In this document: positions 15,735 through 25,121 of the stretch, one piece after another
Numbering within the stretch: position 1 is the first letter of the stretch
Layout of the letters: each line of letters starts with the position of its first letter
DNA from: JAJTFW01 sp903922455
GTDB taxonomy: Bacteria > Bacteroidota > Bacteroidia > AKYH767-A > OLB10
Reading direction: 5' to 3'
Assembly: GCA_943329665.2 (NCBI GenBank)
Contig: CALQEU020000003.1
Span: 124,001 to 188,000, forward strand
Length of the DNA stretch: 64,000 bases
The notes under the pieces: generated by a model
What the model saw: only the letters and a program-made list of their open reading frames with translations
Told to the model about the DNA's origin: nothing
Databases searched by the model: none
Made by a program: the position numbers and the translations under genes

Positions 15735-18700
15735 TTACTTTACAAATTTACGAGACGCTGATTTATCGCCCATTTTCAAGCGGATGAAATAATTTCCGTT
15801 GATCCACCCATCGGTAGGAATTTTTACTTCATTCACTGGTGGTAAAAAAATGTTGCGGTACACTTCTTTACCTAAAACATCAAAAACACAGACTTCCATT
15901 TTCTCTTGTCCTATTGTTGTGCCACGTAGCGACAATTCACTTCCAACTGGATTTGGATATACAAAAAAATCAAACTCATTTTCATTTTCAGATAAGCCTG
16001 TAAAGGTAGCATGCAAATTGATATTATCAATATACATCACCTGACCAAAGTATCCTAAATTTTCAAAAGAAAATAACACTTCAATATTCCCTGTAAATGC
16101 TGATACATCAATCGTATCTTTTCTCCATTGAGAGGCAGAAGGAACAAAAGCAACCGTATTGTTTGGAGGTGCTGTCGACAAATCTACTCCCCCTTTAAAA
16201 TAGAGCGAAGTAAACGTTACACCGCAATCGGTAGAGGCTAGCACTTGCAATGAATCACTGTATTGCCCACCATAAGGAGTATACGCCACATCAAAAATCA
16301 ATTTTGCATTTTGCACATTTGACAAATCATATTTAGCTGTCCAAACGGCATCATGCGCTCCGCCCGCATCATAATCGTAGTTATTAAAAGACATACTATA
16401 GTTACTTGCTCCAAAACCACCCACACTGCTTGATATCCCCCAATTACTTGCAACAAGTCCTATTCCTTGTAGCTTCCAATTCTCATCAAAATTTCCATCT
16501 TCAAAATCTTCCTGCATGGGCAACAGACCATTATTTATGGTCCGAACAAAATTTGTTTTGGTAATGGTATCACTTATTCCATTGTCTGTTACAATTAAAG
16601 TCACATCAAAACTTCCACCTGTTGTGTACACTACGGTAGGATACATCGTCGTAGAGTTCGTAGGATTGGCTCCTGGAAAACTCCATTCATAGGTAGCTGA
16701 AGAGGAGGACACACTATGAGGTACAAAACGAATCGTATCACCAGGACAATAAAAAGTTTCGAAGTTAGCAGAGAAATCAGCAATTACATTTGAAGTTTCA
16801 TACAATTGATTTTCCCAAATTCCAAGATGCCAAGTAGCTAAACGTAATTTATTATCGCGATAGAATGGCACTAAGCGTAACGGATAAGATATGGCCGGCA
16901 AATTTGTTCCGACTATTTGCCAATCACTCAAGGAATTATTTCTATAAAAAACTGGTCCGTGATAAGTACCAAGATAAACACCACCATCTGTTCCAAATTG
17001 ATGACACATCGATTCCACTTCAAATCCATTTAGTGTGGCAGTGGTTTTATTTATCCAGCTTGCACCGCTGTTAATCGTATGATAAACTTTATTACCATTT
17101 GACCCTTTCGGAAAACAGATCCACAATTCATCTGCATCCGTGCCGCTCAATGAAAAAATCAATTCGCGTTGATTTTGAGGAAGCGCAATTTGTGTCCAGG
17201 TTAATCCTCTATCTGTTGTCTTCCAAATTTTACTACTATTACCAATCACCTGTTGTGCATACAACACATTTTTATTCGCACGACTTTGCTCGAACCAATA
17301 TACTTTATCGTTTGCAATTGAACCAAAGGAAAACAACTCGGTAAATGAACTTCCACCATTCGTGCTTTTGTAAATTTTATTTTCTTTTCCTAAATAACAA
17401 ACATTCCAGTAATCCCAATCCCATGCCATTCTGGAGCTGGAATTATCCACATAACTTTCATTCGGTTCTGTATTGATTGGAAAACGACCGGCTACTCCAT
17501 TCAACGTATCTGCTAAAACAACACCATCAATATCGCTATAGTACGTTTTCTTTTCATTACTATAATTTACATATCCAGTAGCTGCTTCACCACCGCCCAA
17601 CTGTTGAAATTCTCCTTGAGGATATCCATCTCTGCGTGCAGCATTCCCATTATGATATCGACCACCCACCATAATGTCATCATTCCAACCTTGATCAAAA
17701 CCCCAAAACGCACTTCCATAAATACCATTTGTGCGTGATTCGTGAGTCGTCACAAAATCGATTGAATAATTAATACCGCCATCACATGCCCACCAAAATT
17801 CTTCAGTAGTGGGAGATGTTTTATAAATTTTAAACTCTTGATTGTCGGGATGAATTTGCGGTATATTTCCAATGTATCCACCTACAGGTTGAAAAGTAGC
17901 ACCTGCATCATTACTTCGCCACATACTAAGTCCACCCACAATTATTTTATCGGCATCCAAATGAGATGCAATTAATGCTGTGTTGTAATAAATCTGATTA
18001 TAGGTGTTGTTATCGCCATTAAACGACATCATATTAGGATGCGTCGATTGATTATAAGGCGCGCCGATGACTCCATGTGGATGACTCCATGATTCCCCAC
18101 CATCATCACTTTTGTAAATACCAATTTGTCCGTTTAACTGTAGCTGTGCGGTTGATTGACTTTGTCCAACCAACAATACATACACTCTGTTTGGGTCCGC
18201 TTCAGTAATCGTTATACGACCACCATAAGATTGAACTAACCCTGCATCGATTGGAGGAACGCTAAACCAACCCGTAGGTTTAATGGCAAATGTAGCACCA
18301 CTATCGAGTGATTTATAGAAATAAGAAATCTTAGTGGTGGCATCATAACGCAATGCATAAATCACACTTGCATCGCCGGGCTTTGTGGCTACCGATTGGC
18401 ACTCGCCTGTAAAAATAGTGGCCCATGTACTTCCTCCATCCTGCGATCGCTTTAAACCATATTCAGTGGCAGCATAAACCATTTGACTATTTGCAGGATT
18501 ATGTAAAAATTGCCAAACGGAAGAATTGCTCAATGTTGCAAGAGGAGCGCTCCAAGTTGCACCGCCATCCAGAGTGCGATACGATTCTCGATCCGCATTC
18601 ACCAAGACGTCGTTCTCATCCGTTGTATTTACAGCAATCGCACTTACCGTTGTCATATCTTCATTCCTTGAAATAAAATTCCAAGACATTCCTTTGTTAG

Positions 18701-19217
18701 TGCTTTTATAAACCCCACCATTTTCTCCTCCACAATACAAAGTCGTTGGATTACTAAAACTTTGATCTATACAATACACATTTGCATGCCATGATATTTG
18801 CGAAATCGTATCGCCAGCATTATATCGAGCTCTGTAATGTTTTTCGGGACCTGCGAAATTCCAAGGGGCTAACATTTTTGAAGAAGTAGTTTGCAAAGCA
18901 CTTTGTGTACTTTTTAGCAAGTTACTTTTTTCCATTTGAGATGGGATTTTTATAAAACCATCCTTTTGCACATAAGGTTGATTGTATCTTCGCCAGTGTT
19001 TATAATAGGCAGTATGTTGATTGGATTCCTCCTTTTGCAACTTATAATAATCATCATGAGCTTTTTCAACTTGAAATACATTTGGATTTTCCGAGTACAT
19101 CATTCGAACCCATTGTGGCAAATTGGTATCTGTAGGGTTAGTCGGTTTTAATAAAAGTTGCGCAGTCGAAATATAATTGGTCAATACCAATAAAAGAATA
19201 ATATATAATTTTTTCAT
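15735..19217 (-). CDS. Secreted BNR/sortilin-like repeat protein with PKD, jelly-roll and T9SS type A domains
   Basis: This 1160-aa protein has a signal peptide (residues 1-19). A beta-propeller of BNR/Asp-box repeats covers about 110-800, with the repeated pattern S-x-D-x-G-x-T-W (SMDGGATW-like: KSTNKGMSWNFI, RTLDGGATW, KSDDGGESWSH, KSTNGGSSF). A PKD domain follows (YEWSFPGANPTNS, about 835-910). Then comes a MAM-like jelly-roll (DFEDGNFDENWKLQGIG to LSNVQNAKLIFDVAY, about 915-1075). It ends in a T9SS type A sorting domain (FVYPNPVGSELSL, FDVLGKEVY, GNYFIRLKMGD). Sortilin-like propellers in Bacteroidota are common in surface proteins and some glycosidases; catalytic sialidase residues were not identified. 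Monocistronic. Confidence 0.88.
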   Translation of the reverse strand: MKKLYIILLLVLTNYISTAQLLLKPTNPTDTNLPQWVRMMYSENPNVFQVEKAHDDYYKLQKEESNQHTAYYKHWRRYNQPYVQKDGFIKIPSQMEKSNLLKSTQSALQTTSSKMLAPWNFAGPEKHYRARYNAGDTISQISWHANVYCIDQSFSNPTTLYCGGENGGVYKSTNKGMSWNFISRNEDMTTVSAIAVNTTDENDVLVNADRESYRTLDGGATWSAPLATLSNSSVWQFLHNPANSQMVYAATEYGLKRSQDGGSTWATIFTGECQSVATKPGDASVIYALRYDATTKISYFYKSLDSGATFAIKPTGWFSVPPIDAGLVQSYGGRITITEADPNRVYVLLVGQSQSTAQLQLNGQIGIYKSDDGGESWSHPHGVIGAPYNQSTHPNMMSFNGDNNTYNQIYYNTALIASHLDADKIIVGGLSMWRSNDAGATFQPVGGYIGNIPQIHPDNQEFKIYKTSPTTEEFWWACDGGINYSIDFVTTHESRTNGIYGSAFWGFDQGWNDDIMVGGRYHNGNAARRDGYPQGEFQQLGGGEAATGYVNYSNEKKTYYSDIDGVVLADTLNGVAGRFPINTEPNESYVDNSSSRMAWDWDYWNVCYLGKENKIYKSTNGGSSFTELFSFGSIANDKVYWFEQSRANKNVLYAQQVIGNSSKIWKTTDRGLTWTQIALPQNQRELIFSLSGTDADELWICFPKGSNGNKVYHTINSGASWINKTTATLNGFEVESMCHQFGTDGGVYLGTYHGPVFYRNNSLSDWQIVGTNLPAISYPLRLVPFYRDNKLRLATWHLGIWENQLYETSNVIADFSANFETFYCPGDTIRFVPHSVSSSSATYEWSFPGANPTNSTTMYPTVVYTTGGSFDVTLIVTDNGISDTITKTNFVRTINNGLLPMQEDFEDGNFDENWKLQGIGLVASNWGISSSVGGFGASNYSMSFNNYDYDAGGAHDAVWTAKYDLSNVQNAKLIFDVAYTPYGGQYSDSLQVLASTDCGVTFTSLYFKGGVDLSTAPPNNTVAFVPSASQWRKDTIDVSAFTGNIEVLFSFENLGYFGQVMYIDNINLHATFTGLSENENEFDFFVYPNPVGSELSLRGTTIGQEKMEVCVFDVLGKEVYRNIFLPPVNEVKIPTDGWINGNYFIRLKMGDKSASRKFVK

Positions 19218-19448
19218 TGTAAGAGCTATAAACTTTTTGAGTTGAATGGATCAGCGTTGAATAGAGTCAATTTGAATAAGGAACAATTAATATAAATCGC
19301 TCCACCAATAGCTTTTTATATTTTATCGATTGGCATTCACTAACCCTTTCTACAAATATACCTATTACAAAATATCCTTCGAGGAACGCCAACCAATACT
19401 ATGAACCGATTTCTTAACAATTTTAAGAATAAACCCCAAGAAAATTTG

Positions 19449-20153
19449 CTAATTGACTACTTCAAAATGAAAGAGTGATTTCAGGTGAAACAAAACTTTA
19501 GATTTCACTTCATTCATATTTATTTCTCTTCCCAATTCTTTCGACAACGACGTTACTCCTTTATCCGTGATGCCACAAGGAACAATTTTATTGAAATAAC
19601 TTAAATCATTATTAATATTAAATGCGAATCCGTGCATCGTAACCCATCGACTACATCGCACACCAAAGGCACAAATCTTTCTTGCCTTAATAGGATCATC
19701 TCCATCTAACCAAACACCCGTTAATCCAGGCAATCGCCCAGCTACAATTCCATAATCAGCTAAAGTGAGAATAACACTTTCTTCCAAAAAACGCAGGTAT
19801 TTATGAATATCATTAAAAAAATGATCGAGATCAAAAATGGGATATCCGACTAATTGTCCGGGTCCGTGGTAGGTAATATCACCTCCACGATTTATTTTAT
19901 AATAGGTGGCCCCTATTTCTTCCAGCTTTTGTTCATCGGCTAACAAGTGAGCTTCTGCTCCACTTTTTCCCAAAGTAAAAACATGAGGATGCTCACAAAA
20001 TAAAAGATAATGTCGGGGAGGAAAATGCTGAGCGGATTCTAACGTACGATTCTCTAGTTTTTGACGAACGGTTTCCGCCAATAAAGATTCCTGCAAATCC
20101 CATGCTTGCTTAAAATCAATTTCTCCGAGATCTTGAAAGGTGACTGTTTGCAT
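19449..20153 (-). CDS. lipB: Octanoyl-[ACP]:protein N-octanoyltransferase LipB
   Basis: LipB moves octanoate from octanoyl-ACP to the lipoyl domains of 2-oxo acid dehydrogenases, the first step of lipoate synthesis. The signature RGGDITYHGPGQLVGYPIFD is present, as are GKSGAEAHLL, ARKICAFGVRCSRWVTMHGF (with the catalytic Lys in the upstream K-A-R-K) and NIVPCGI-like KIVPCGITDKG with the nucleophilic Cys. The start was set to ATG 20153 (MQTVTFQDLG), giving 234 aa. An upstream TTG at 20171 overlaps a TATATTTG promoter element and would lie outside the transcript. No lipA is adjacent. Confidence 0.95.
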   Translation of the reverse strand: MQTVTFQDLGEIDFKQAWDLQESLLAETVRQKLENRTLESAQHFPPRHYLLFCEHPHVFTLGKSGAEAHLLADEQKLEEIGATYYKINRGGDITYHGPGQLVGYPIFDLDHFFNDIHKYLRFLEESVILTLADYGIVAGRLPGLTGVWLDGDDPIKARKICAFGVRCSRWVTMHGFAFNINNDLSYFNKIVPCGITDKGVTSLSKELGREINMNEVKSKVLFHLKSLFHFEVVN

Positions 20154-20168
20154 ACTTCTTTTCGAGTG

Positions 20169-20176
20169 CAAATATA
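20169..20176 (-). promoter_or_regulatory. -7 element TATATTTG for lipB
   Basis: Exact TAnnTTTG on the minus strand. It lies 15 nt before the ATG at 20153 and overlaps the alternative TTG start, arguing for the shorter protein. Confidence 0.5.
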
Positions 20177-20249
20177 CGGGTAATGCGGCAATTTTTTTCA
20201 GAAATGAGTGCCGGGGTAATAAACCGCTGATTTATTATGATCTTTGAGT

Positions 20250-21428
20250 ATGAAATTTATCTTCACCAACCTCTTGCTCCTATTTAGCTATGGATGTCAT
20301 GCACAAACCTGGACACCACTTCTCGACTTTCCTGGCTCGGAGAGAGATGATGCAGCAGGATTTGTTATCGGAAATACTTTCTATGTAGGTACAGGGTTGG
20401 ATGGAGGCTTCAATGCACAAAGGGATTTTTATATGTTGGATTTAACGAATGAAACTTGGTCGATTGGAGCATCAGTAAATTCAGGGCAAGAACGTCAATA
20501 TGCTAGTGGTTTTAGTCATAACAATTTCGGATATCTCTTTGGTGGTATTGGTCCAGGCGCAACTTATTTTCAGGATTTGATGCGTTTTGAGCCCAGCAAT
20601 AGCTCGTGGCAGCAAATGACTTCGATGCCCAGCCTAGGTCGAAGAGGTTCTTCTTGCTTTGTAATTAATAACGATGCATTTATTATGGGAGGAAATAATC
20701 CATCTCAGGGTAACATCACCGAAGTTTGGAAATACAATATTACCAATGACAGCTGGCAGCAAATGAATAATTTTCCATTTCCCGGATTATGGAGAGCGGG
20801 AGCTTGTGCCGTGAATGGAATAGGATATGTATTTGGAGGAATTGATAGCACGACTCAATACAGTAATCGGCTCTACAGTTACGATTCAGTGAACGATGCA
20901 TGGACATTAATTAATACCTTCCCCAATAACGGTAGGGCCTATACGCAATTAATGCCGATGGGAAATAATATCATGTTCTTTGGAGGATATGAGAATGGAA
21001 ATATTTATAAAGATGATTTATGGATGTATGATTTAACTAACAATACATTTATTCCTTACAATCCCATTCCATCATTAGCCAGAAGAGGATATGTTTCCTG
21101 CGTTTGGAATAATACTATTTACATCAGTACTGGACTCAACTCCATTCCTGCAAGAACAGCAGAAACATGGAAGGTAAATGGAATTGTAGGCCTAGAAAAT
21201 ATAGAACTTGAAACTTTTGAAGTGTATCCCAATCCGTTTACAGAAAGCATACAACTAAATAAAAGTGGACATTTAGAAATTTTTGATTTACAAGGCAGGA
21301 AAGTATATGAATTGGAAATCGTAAAAGGAAAAGTAAACTTGAATTTTTTAAATGCTGGATTCTATATTTTAAAATTGAATACAAGTGAAAACAAATCGTA
21401 TTCAAATAAAATTTATTTACTGAAATAA
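20250..21428 (+). CDS. Secreted Kelch-repeat protein with T9SS type A C-terminus
   Basis: From ATG 20250 the 392-aa protein has a signal peptide (FIFTNLLLLFSYGCHAQ). About six Kelch beta-propeller blades fill the middle, each with a G-G/F-G motif and a trailing W (GNTFYVGTGLDGG, YLFGGIGPGATYF, DAFIMGGNNPSQG, YVFGGIDSTTQYS, NIMFFGGYENGN). The last 75 residues are a sorting domain (FEVYPNPFTESIQL, LEIFDLQGRKVYEL, NAGFYILKLNTSE, KIYLLK). A TTG at 20244 is an alternative start two codons upstream. The gene is divergent from lipB with about 96 bp between them. The role of such propellers is usually protein or glycan binding; no partner can be named. Confidence 0.88.
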   Translation: MKFIFTNLLLLFSYGCHAQTWTPLLDFPGSERDDAAGFVIGNTFYVGTGLDGGFNAQRDFYMLDLTNETWSIGASVNSGQERQYASGFSHNNFGYLFGGIGPGATYFQDLMRFEPSNSSWQQMTSMPSLGRRGSSCFVINNDAFIMGGNNPSQGNITEVWKYNITNDSWQQMNNFPFPGLWRAGACAVNGIGYVFGGIDSTTQYSNRLYSYDSVNDAWTLINTFPNNGRAYTQLMPMGNNIMFFGGYENGNIYKDDLWMYDLTNNTFIPYNPIPSLARRGYVSCVWNNTIYISTGLNSIPARTAETWKVNGIVGLENIELETFEVYPNPFTESIQLNKSGHLEIFDLQGRKVYELEIVKGKVNLNFLNAGFYILKLNTSENKSYSNKIYLLK

Positions 21429-21514
21429 ATCACCCCAATGGCACACAGATTTTTTAAGATGATTATGATTAATTAAGATCCACATAAAAATAATTCTCAA
21501 TCCATAATTCTGAA

Positions 21515-23494
21515 TTATTTCTCGATCCAATCCCCGTGCTCTTTAATTAAATCAATCAATGCATCTACTGCTAAATCGGTGTTAATGCTTTTACGCACAA
21601 CCTCACGTCCTTTGTAGAGTGTAATTTTTCCAGGTCCGGATCCTACATAACCATAATCGGCATCGGCCATTTCGCCGGGACCATTCACAATACAACCCAT
21701 GATTCCAATTTTTAAACCTTTGAGGTGATCGGTGCGTGTACGGATTTTTGCGGTGGTTTCTTGCAGATCAAAAAGGGTTCGGCCACAACTGGGGCAAGAA
21801 ATATATTCAGTTTTACTGATGCGTGTTCGTGCTGCTTGCAAAATTCCGAATGCTAAACTATTTATCTTTTGCGGGGAGATGGATGTGGCGGAAGAAATCA
21901 TCACACCATCGCCAAAACCATCTAAGAGCAACGCACCTAAATCCGTTGAGGCATATAATTGAAATTGTTCCTCGGTTAATCCATCATACGTACGATGTAT
22001 GACTACAGGAACATCCAACTTCATTTGCTTCATCAAAATAAATGCTTGGCGCAATGCGGGCATGGCATGTTCATTCTTGGTAGACAATAATAAAACCACA
22101 TTCGAATCACTCAAAACTTGAATATGATTTCCAAGTTCCGCAATACCATCCGCCTGTACTGAAATAAAATTAAGTTGCTTCGATTTACTTTCAGCAACTA
22201 AAAATGCATCTAACGAAAACAAAGGATAACAACGATCCTTCTCCTTCCAAGCTTTTGCATCAACAATAATTCCCAGCGTACCGGGTATTTCAAAATCAAT
22301 ATTTCTATCTCCTGTATAAATATAATCGCAGGCCTGATCGCTTAAATTCCATTTATCGGTAGGTACAGAATAATTGTATCCGACTGGAAAAAAGGAAGCG
22401 GCAGAAAGCCTTTCTATTTCAGAATAATCGGCGATAACACGTGGTACTTGATACGCACCAAAATTATTTACTTCGTATGTTGACCGTCTTTCATACTCAA
22501 AAGGTTTAAATCCAAACTCAACATTTGAATTCAATACAATTCGTTCTGCATCCATTTGCAAAGGAGGAAAATCAGGCATTGCTGCATGTGCTGCTCTCTT
22601 TGCATATCTTTCCACCAACGCTTTTGCAATGGGGATTTCAAATTCTGGATCTTCTGTCAAAGAAACTCTAACGGTATCGCCTATCCCATCTTCTAGTAAC
22701 GCTCCAATTCCCGCTGCTGATTTAATTCGTCCATCTTCTCCTTCCCCTGCTTCGGTGACTCCTAAATGCAACGGATAATTCATGCCTTCATCACGCATTC
22801 GGTAAATGAGTGTACGATACGCTTGCACCATCACCTGCGGATTACTTGACTTCATACTCAGGACGATATTATGATAATTCTCCCCTTCGGCAATTCGTAA
22901 AAATTCTAATGCAGACTCCACCATTCCATGAGCTGTATCACCATAACGACTCATGATACGATCGCTTAAAGATCCATGATTTGTACCGATGCGCATGGCA
23001 GTTCCATACTCTTTACAAATTTTCAGCAAGGGGATAAAACGTTCACGGATACGATCCAACTCTTCATGGTATGCAGCATCGTCGTATTCTATAAACGCAA
23101 ACTTCTTCTTATCTGCAAAATTGCCTGGATTAATTCGCACTTTTTCTACAATGCGAGCAGCGGCTTCGGCAGCATTAGGCGTAAAATGTATATCGGCAAT
23201 TAACGGCGTTTTATATCCTCTTTTCGCTAATTCCTGTTTAATATTCGCGAGATTTTTTGCTTCATTAATACTTGGGGCGGTGATGCGTACAAATTCACAT
23301 CCTGCTTCAATCATTCGTATCGATTGCTGCACGGTAGCCATGGTGTCCATCGTATCCGTGGTGGTCATACTTTGCACCCTAATCGGATTATTCCCACCTA
23401 AGCCAACGTCACCTAACATCACTTCACGAGTTAGCAAACGATCATATCGGGTGAGGCTATTACAATACAGTCCAGCGAGGCTTTCTAACATCAT
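21515..23494 (-). CDS. ispG: 4-hydroxy-3-methylbut-2-enyl diphosphate synthase (IspG/GcpE), long form
   Basis: IspG makes HMBPP from MEcPP in the MEP isoprenoid pathway, using a [4Fe-4S] cluster. The N-terminal TIM barrel is clear (GGNNPIRVQSMTTTDTMDT, PLIADIHFTPNAAEAAAR, VRINPGNF). The C-terminal Fe-S domain holds ISCPSCGRTLFDLQ and IGIMGCIVNGPGEMADADYG, which supply three Cys and the Glu ligand. Between them is the roughly 270-residue insert of the long (plant/Bacteroidota/Chlamydia) form, hence 659 aa instead of about 370. The start is ATG 23494 (or 23491), because a TATCTTTG promoter element ends 7 nt upstream; longer frames would begin inside or before it. The pathway partner dxs lies at the right end of the window. 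Confidence 0.95.
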   Translation of the reverse strand: MMLESLAGLYCNSLTRYDRLLTREVMLGDVGLGGNNPIRVQSMTTTDTMDTMATVQQSIRMIEAGCEFVRITAPSINEAKNLANIKQELAKRGYKTPLIADIHFTPNAAEAAARIVEKVRINPGNFADKKKFAFIEYDDAAYHEELDRIRERFIPLLKICKEYGTAMRIGTNHGSLSDRIMSRYGDTAHGMVESALEFLRIAEGENYHNIVLSMKSSNPQVMVQAYRTLIYRMRDEGMNYPLHLGVTEAGEGEDGRIKSAAGIGALLEDGIGDTVRVSLTEDPEFEIPIAKALVERYAKRAAHAAMPDFPPLQMDAERIVLNSNVEFGFKPFEYERRSTYEVNNFGAYQVPRVIADYSEIERLSAASFFPVGYNYSVPTDKWNLSDQACDYIYTGDRNIDFEIPGTLGIIVDAKAWKEKDRCYPLFSLDAFLVAESKSKQLNFISVQADGIAELGNHIQVLSDSNVVLLLSTKNEHAMPALRQAFILMKQMKLDVPVVIHRTYDGLTEEQFQLYASTDLGALLLDGFGDGVMISSATSISPQKINSLAFGILQAARTRISKTEYISCPSCGRTLFDLQETTAKIRTRTDHLKGLKIGIMGCIVNGPGEMADADYGYVGSGPGKITLYKGREVVRKSINTDLAVDALIDLIKEHGDWIEK

Positions 23495-23501
23495 ACAAGT
23501 G

Positions 23502-23509
23502 CAAAGATA
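23502..23509 (-). promoter_or_regulatory. -7 element TATCTTTG for ispG
   Basis: Exact TAnnTTTG match only 7 nt before the ATG at 23494. The transcript would have almost no leader. Confidence 0.5.
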
Positions 23510-23558
23510 CTTGACAAAACGTACATCTACGCGAATTGTTTTAGAGAATATTTGATCG

Positions 23559-23588
23559 TATACTAAAAAAACATACATTCGTAGTATA
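23559..23588. promoter_or_regulatory. Inverted repeat TATACTA/TAGTATA between ispG and the LamG gene
   Basis: TATACTA (23559-23565) and TAGTATA (23582-23588) form perfect arms with a 16-nt spacer. The repeat lies in the divergent spacer, 12 bp upstream of the LamG ATG. It may be an operator-like site or a leader hairpin. Confidence 0.35.
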
Positions 23589-23600
23589 AAATTAACTACC

Positions 23601-24821
23601 ATGCGTTTACTATCCACAATCCTTCTATTTATTGGGCTAAATCACTGCGCTGATGCACAGCCTTGTTTACCAAACACGAACTCTTTAAGCTTCGCTGCAG
23701 CCTCTGTAAATTTCACCACAGATGTGAATTTAGCTCCTGCCAATGCCATTACCGTTGAGGCTTGGATTCGAGCTACTAGTTGGGCAATCAACAATTTTGA
23801 AGGCACCATCCTCTGCAAACACAGCTGGAGTTTAGGGGAACAAGGCTATGTTTTAAGAGCTGGAAATAATGGACAACTTGATTTTTCCGTTTGTGGGAAA
23901 AATTCATTGGGTGCCAGTATCTCTTGGGTTGGAGCAACCAGTTTGAGTGGAGCCATGTCCCTTAATACATGGTATCATGTAGCAGGAACCTATGATGGAG
24001 ATTCGGTACGTGTATTCATCAACGGCGTTAAGCAAGGGGCTACAGCACTTCCTTTTGGAATGATACAATCGTTGGCTTACCCCATTCGCATAGGAAGATT
24101 GTCGGATCAAACACAAGGACAAACTCGATATTGGGCTGGACAGATTGATGAAGTTCGTGTTTGGGACAGAGCTTTAGATACTGCAGAAATCAATTCAAAA
24201 AGAAGTCATCATTTAGATGTTGCACAAGAGACAGGATTAGTAGGTTATTGGCGCTTCAACGCCGGCAGCGGAACAAATGTAGTAGATCAAACCTTGAATG
24301 CCAATAATGGAACTACTAGTTCAACAACTTGGAGTGCCTTAGTTCCGTGGAATCAAACCACCACGGCGCCTGTAATTTTTCCGAATGGAAATACCATGAC
24401 TTCATCCATTACCGCTTCGTTTTATCAGTGGAATTTAAATGGACTTCCGCTTGGCGGAGCTAACAGTCAAATTTGGACAGCATTAGCTAACGGAACTTAC
24501 ACGGTAACAATTACCGATTCGTTGGGATGCATGGCTACTTCAGGTCCATATATTATTACTGGAGTTGGTATCGGTGAAATTGCCCCTGAAAATATTTTAG
24601 TAAAAAATGAATCCACGCAATTAATTATTAGTTTACGTAATGGAGAAGAAATTCGCTCTATTGAAGTGTACAATGCGGCGATGCAACGCATCGATACAAA
24701 AGAGAGTCAAGGAAAAGAAGTGATTTGGGAAAAAGGATATTTAGCAAAAGGAATTTATACGGTGATCATCCAAACTAAAAATATTCGAAGTGGCGTTTAC
24801 CGTTTTGCACAAGTGGATTGA
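23601..24821 (+). CDS. Secreted LamG/concanavalin A-like protein with a divergent T9SS-type C-terminus
   Basis: The 406-aa protein has a signal peptide (MRLLSTILLFIGLNHCADAQ). A LamG/ConA-like jelly-roll covers about residues 28-215: AITVEAWIRATSW, then NTWYHVAGTYDGDSVRVFIN, IRIGRLSDQ and GQIDEVRVWDRALDTAEI, the classic LamGL pattern. A short SprB-like or Ig-like strand set follows (YQWNLNGLPLGGANSQIW, GTYTVTITDSLGC). The end resembles a weak type A sorting domain (LIISLRNGEEIRSIEVYNAA, AKGIYTVIIQTKN). ConA-like domains bind glycans or act as structural parts; no catalytic residues are evident. It is expressed divergently from ispG. Confidence 0.82.
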   Translation: MRLLSTILLFIGLNHCADAQPCLPNTNSLSFAAASVNFTTDVNLAPANAITVEAWIRATSWAINNFEGTILCKHSWSLGEQGYVLRAGNNGQLDFSVCGKNSLGASISWVGATSLSGAMSLNTWYHVAGTYDGDSVRVFINGVKQGATALPFGMIQSLAYPIRIGRLSDQTQGQTRYWAGQIDEVRVWDRALDTAEINSKRSHHLDVAQETGLVGYWRFNAGSGTNVVDQTLNANNGTTSSTTWSALVPWNQTTTAPVIFPNGNTMTSSITASFYQWNLNGLPLGGANSQIWTALANGTYTVTITDSLGCMATSGPYIITGVGIGEIAPENILVKNESTQLIISLRNGEEIRSIEVYNAAMQRIDTKESQGKEVIWEKGYLAKGIYTVIIQTKNIRSGVYRFAQVD

Positions 24822-24868
24822 TTCGAGATCCAACAACTATTTTATTTCAACTCTTTTAAAAATTACTT

Positions 24869-25018
24869 ATGAAAAATTCTTTGAAATGCGTGCTCTTTGC
24901 AATGCTATTGATGGCTAGTGCTTGTTCCAAAGAAGACAACAACGAAAATTTGTCGGGAAACTCATCCACGGTAAAAACAACTGGATTGTACTTTAATGAT
25001 TTAATAACATCCTTCTAG
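24869..25018 (+). CDS. Small lipoprotein, 49 aa
   Basis: ATG at 24869 opens a 49-codon frame ending at TAG 25016-25018. It encodes MKNSLKCVLFAMLLMASACS, a textbook lipoprotein signal with the lipobox M-A-S-A-Cys (Cys19), then a short polar tail KEDNNENLSGNSSTVKTTG ending in LITSF. The mature part would be only 31 residues. I know of no family. It lies 47 bp after the LamG gene and 42 bp before a strong terminator, so it may be cotranscribed with the LamG gene. It could also be the remnant of a longer lipoprotein that lost its 3' part. Confidence 0.6.
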   Translation: MKNSLKCVLFAMLLMASACSKEDNNENLSGNSSTVKTTGLYFNDLITSF

Positions 25019-25060
25019 GATAAATTTATTCGACCATAGCAAGAGTATTTAACAAAAAGA

Positions 25061-25094
25061 AAAGCGTTCACCTATTTAGATGAACGCTTTTTTT
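25061..25094. terminator. Strong bidirectional intrinsic terminator
   Basis: AAAGCGTTCA (25061-25070) and TGAACGCTTT (25081-25090) form a perfect 10-bp stem with a 10-nt loop. TTTT follows, and an A-rich stretch precedes it on the other strand. It serves the LamG/lipoprotein unit (+) and the helicase gene (-). Confidence 0.85.
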
Positions 25095-25121
25095 AGTATT
25101 GCTTTAAACGAATTCACTTTT

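Noticed and set aside
23495..23617. Longer N-terminus for ispG from 23617
   Set aside because: It would cross the promoter element and overlap the divergent LamG gene start.
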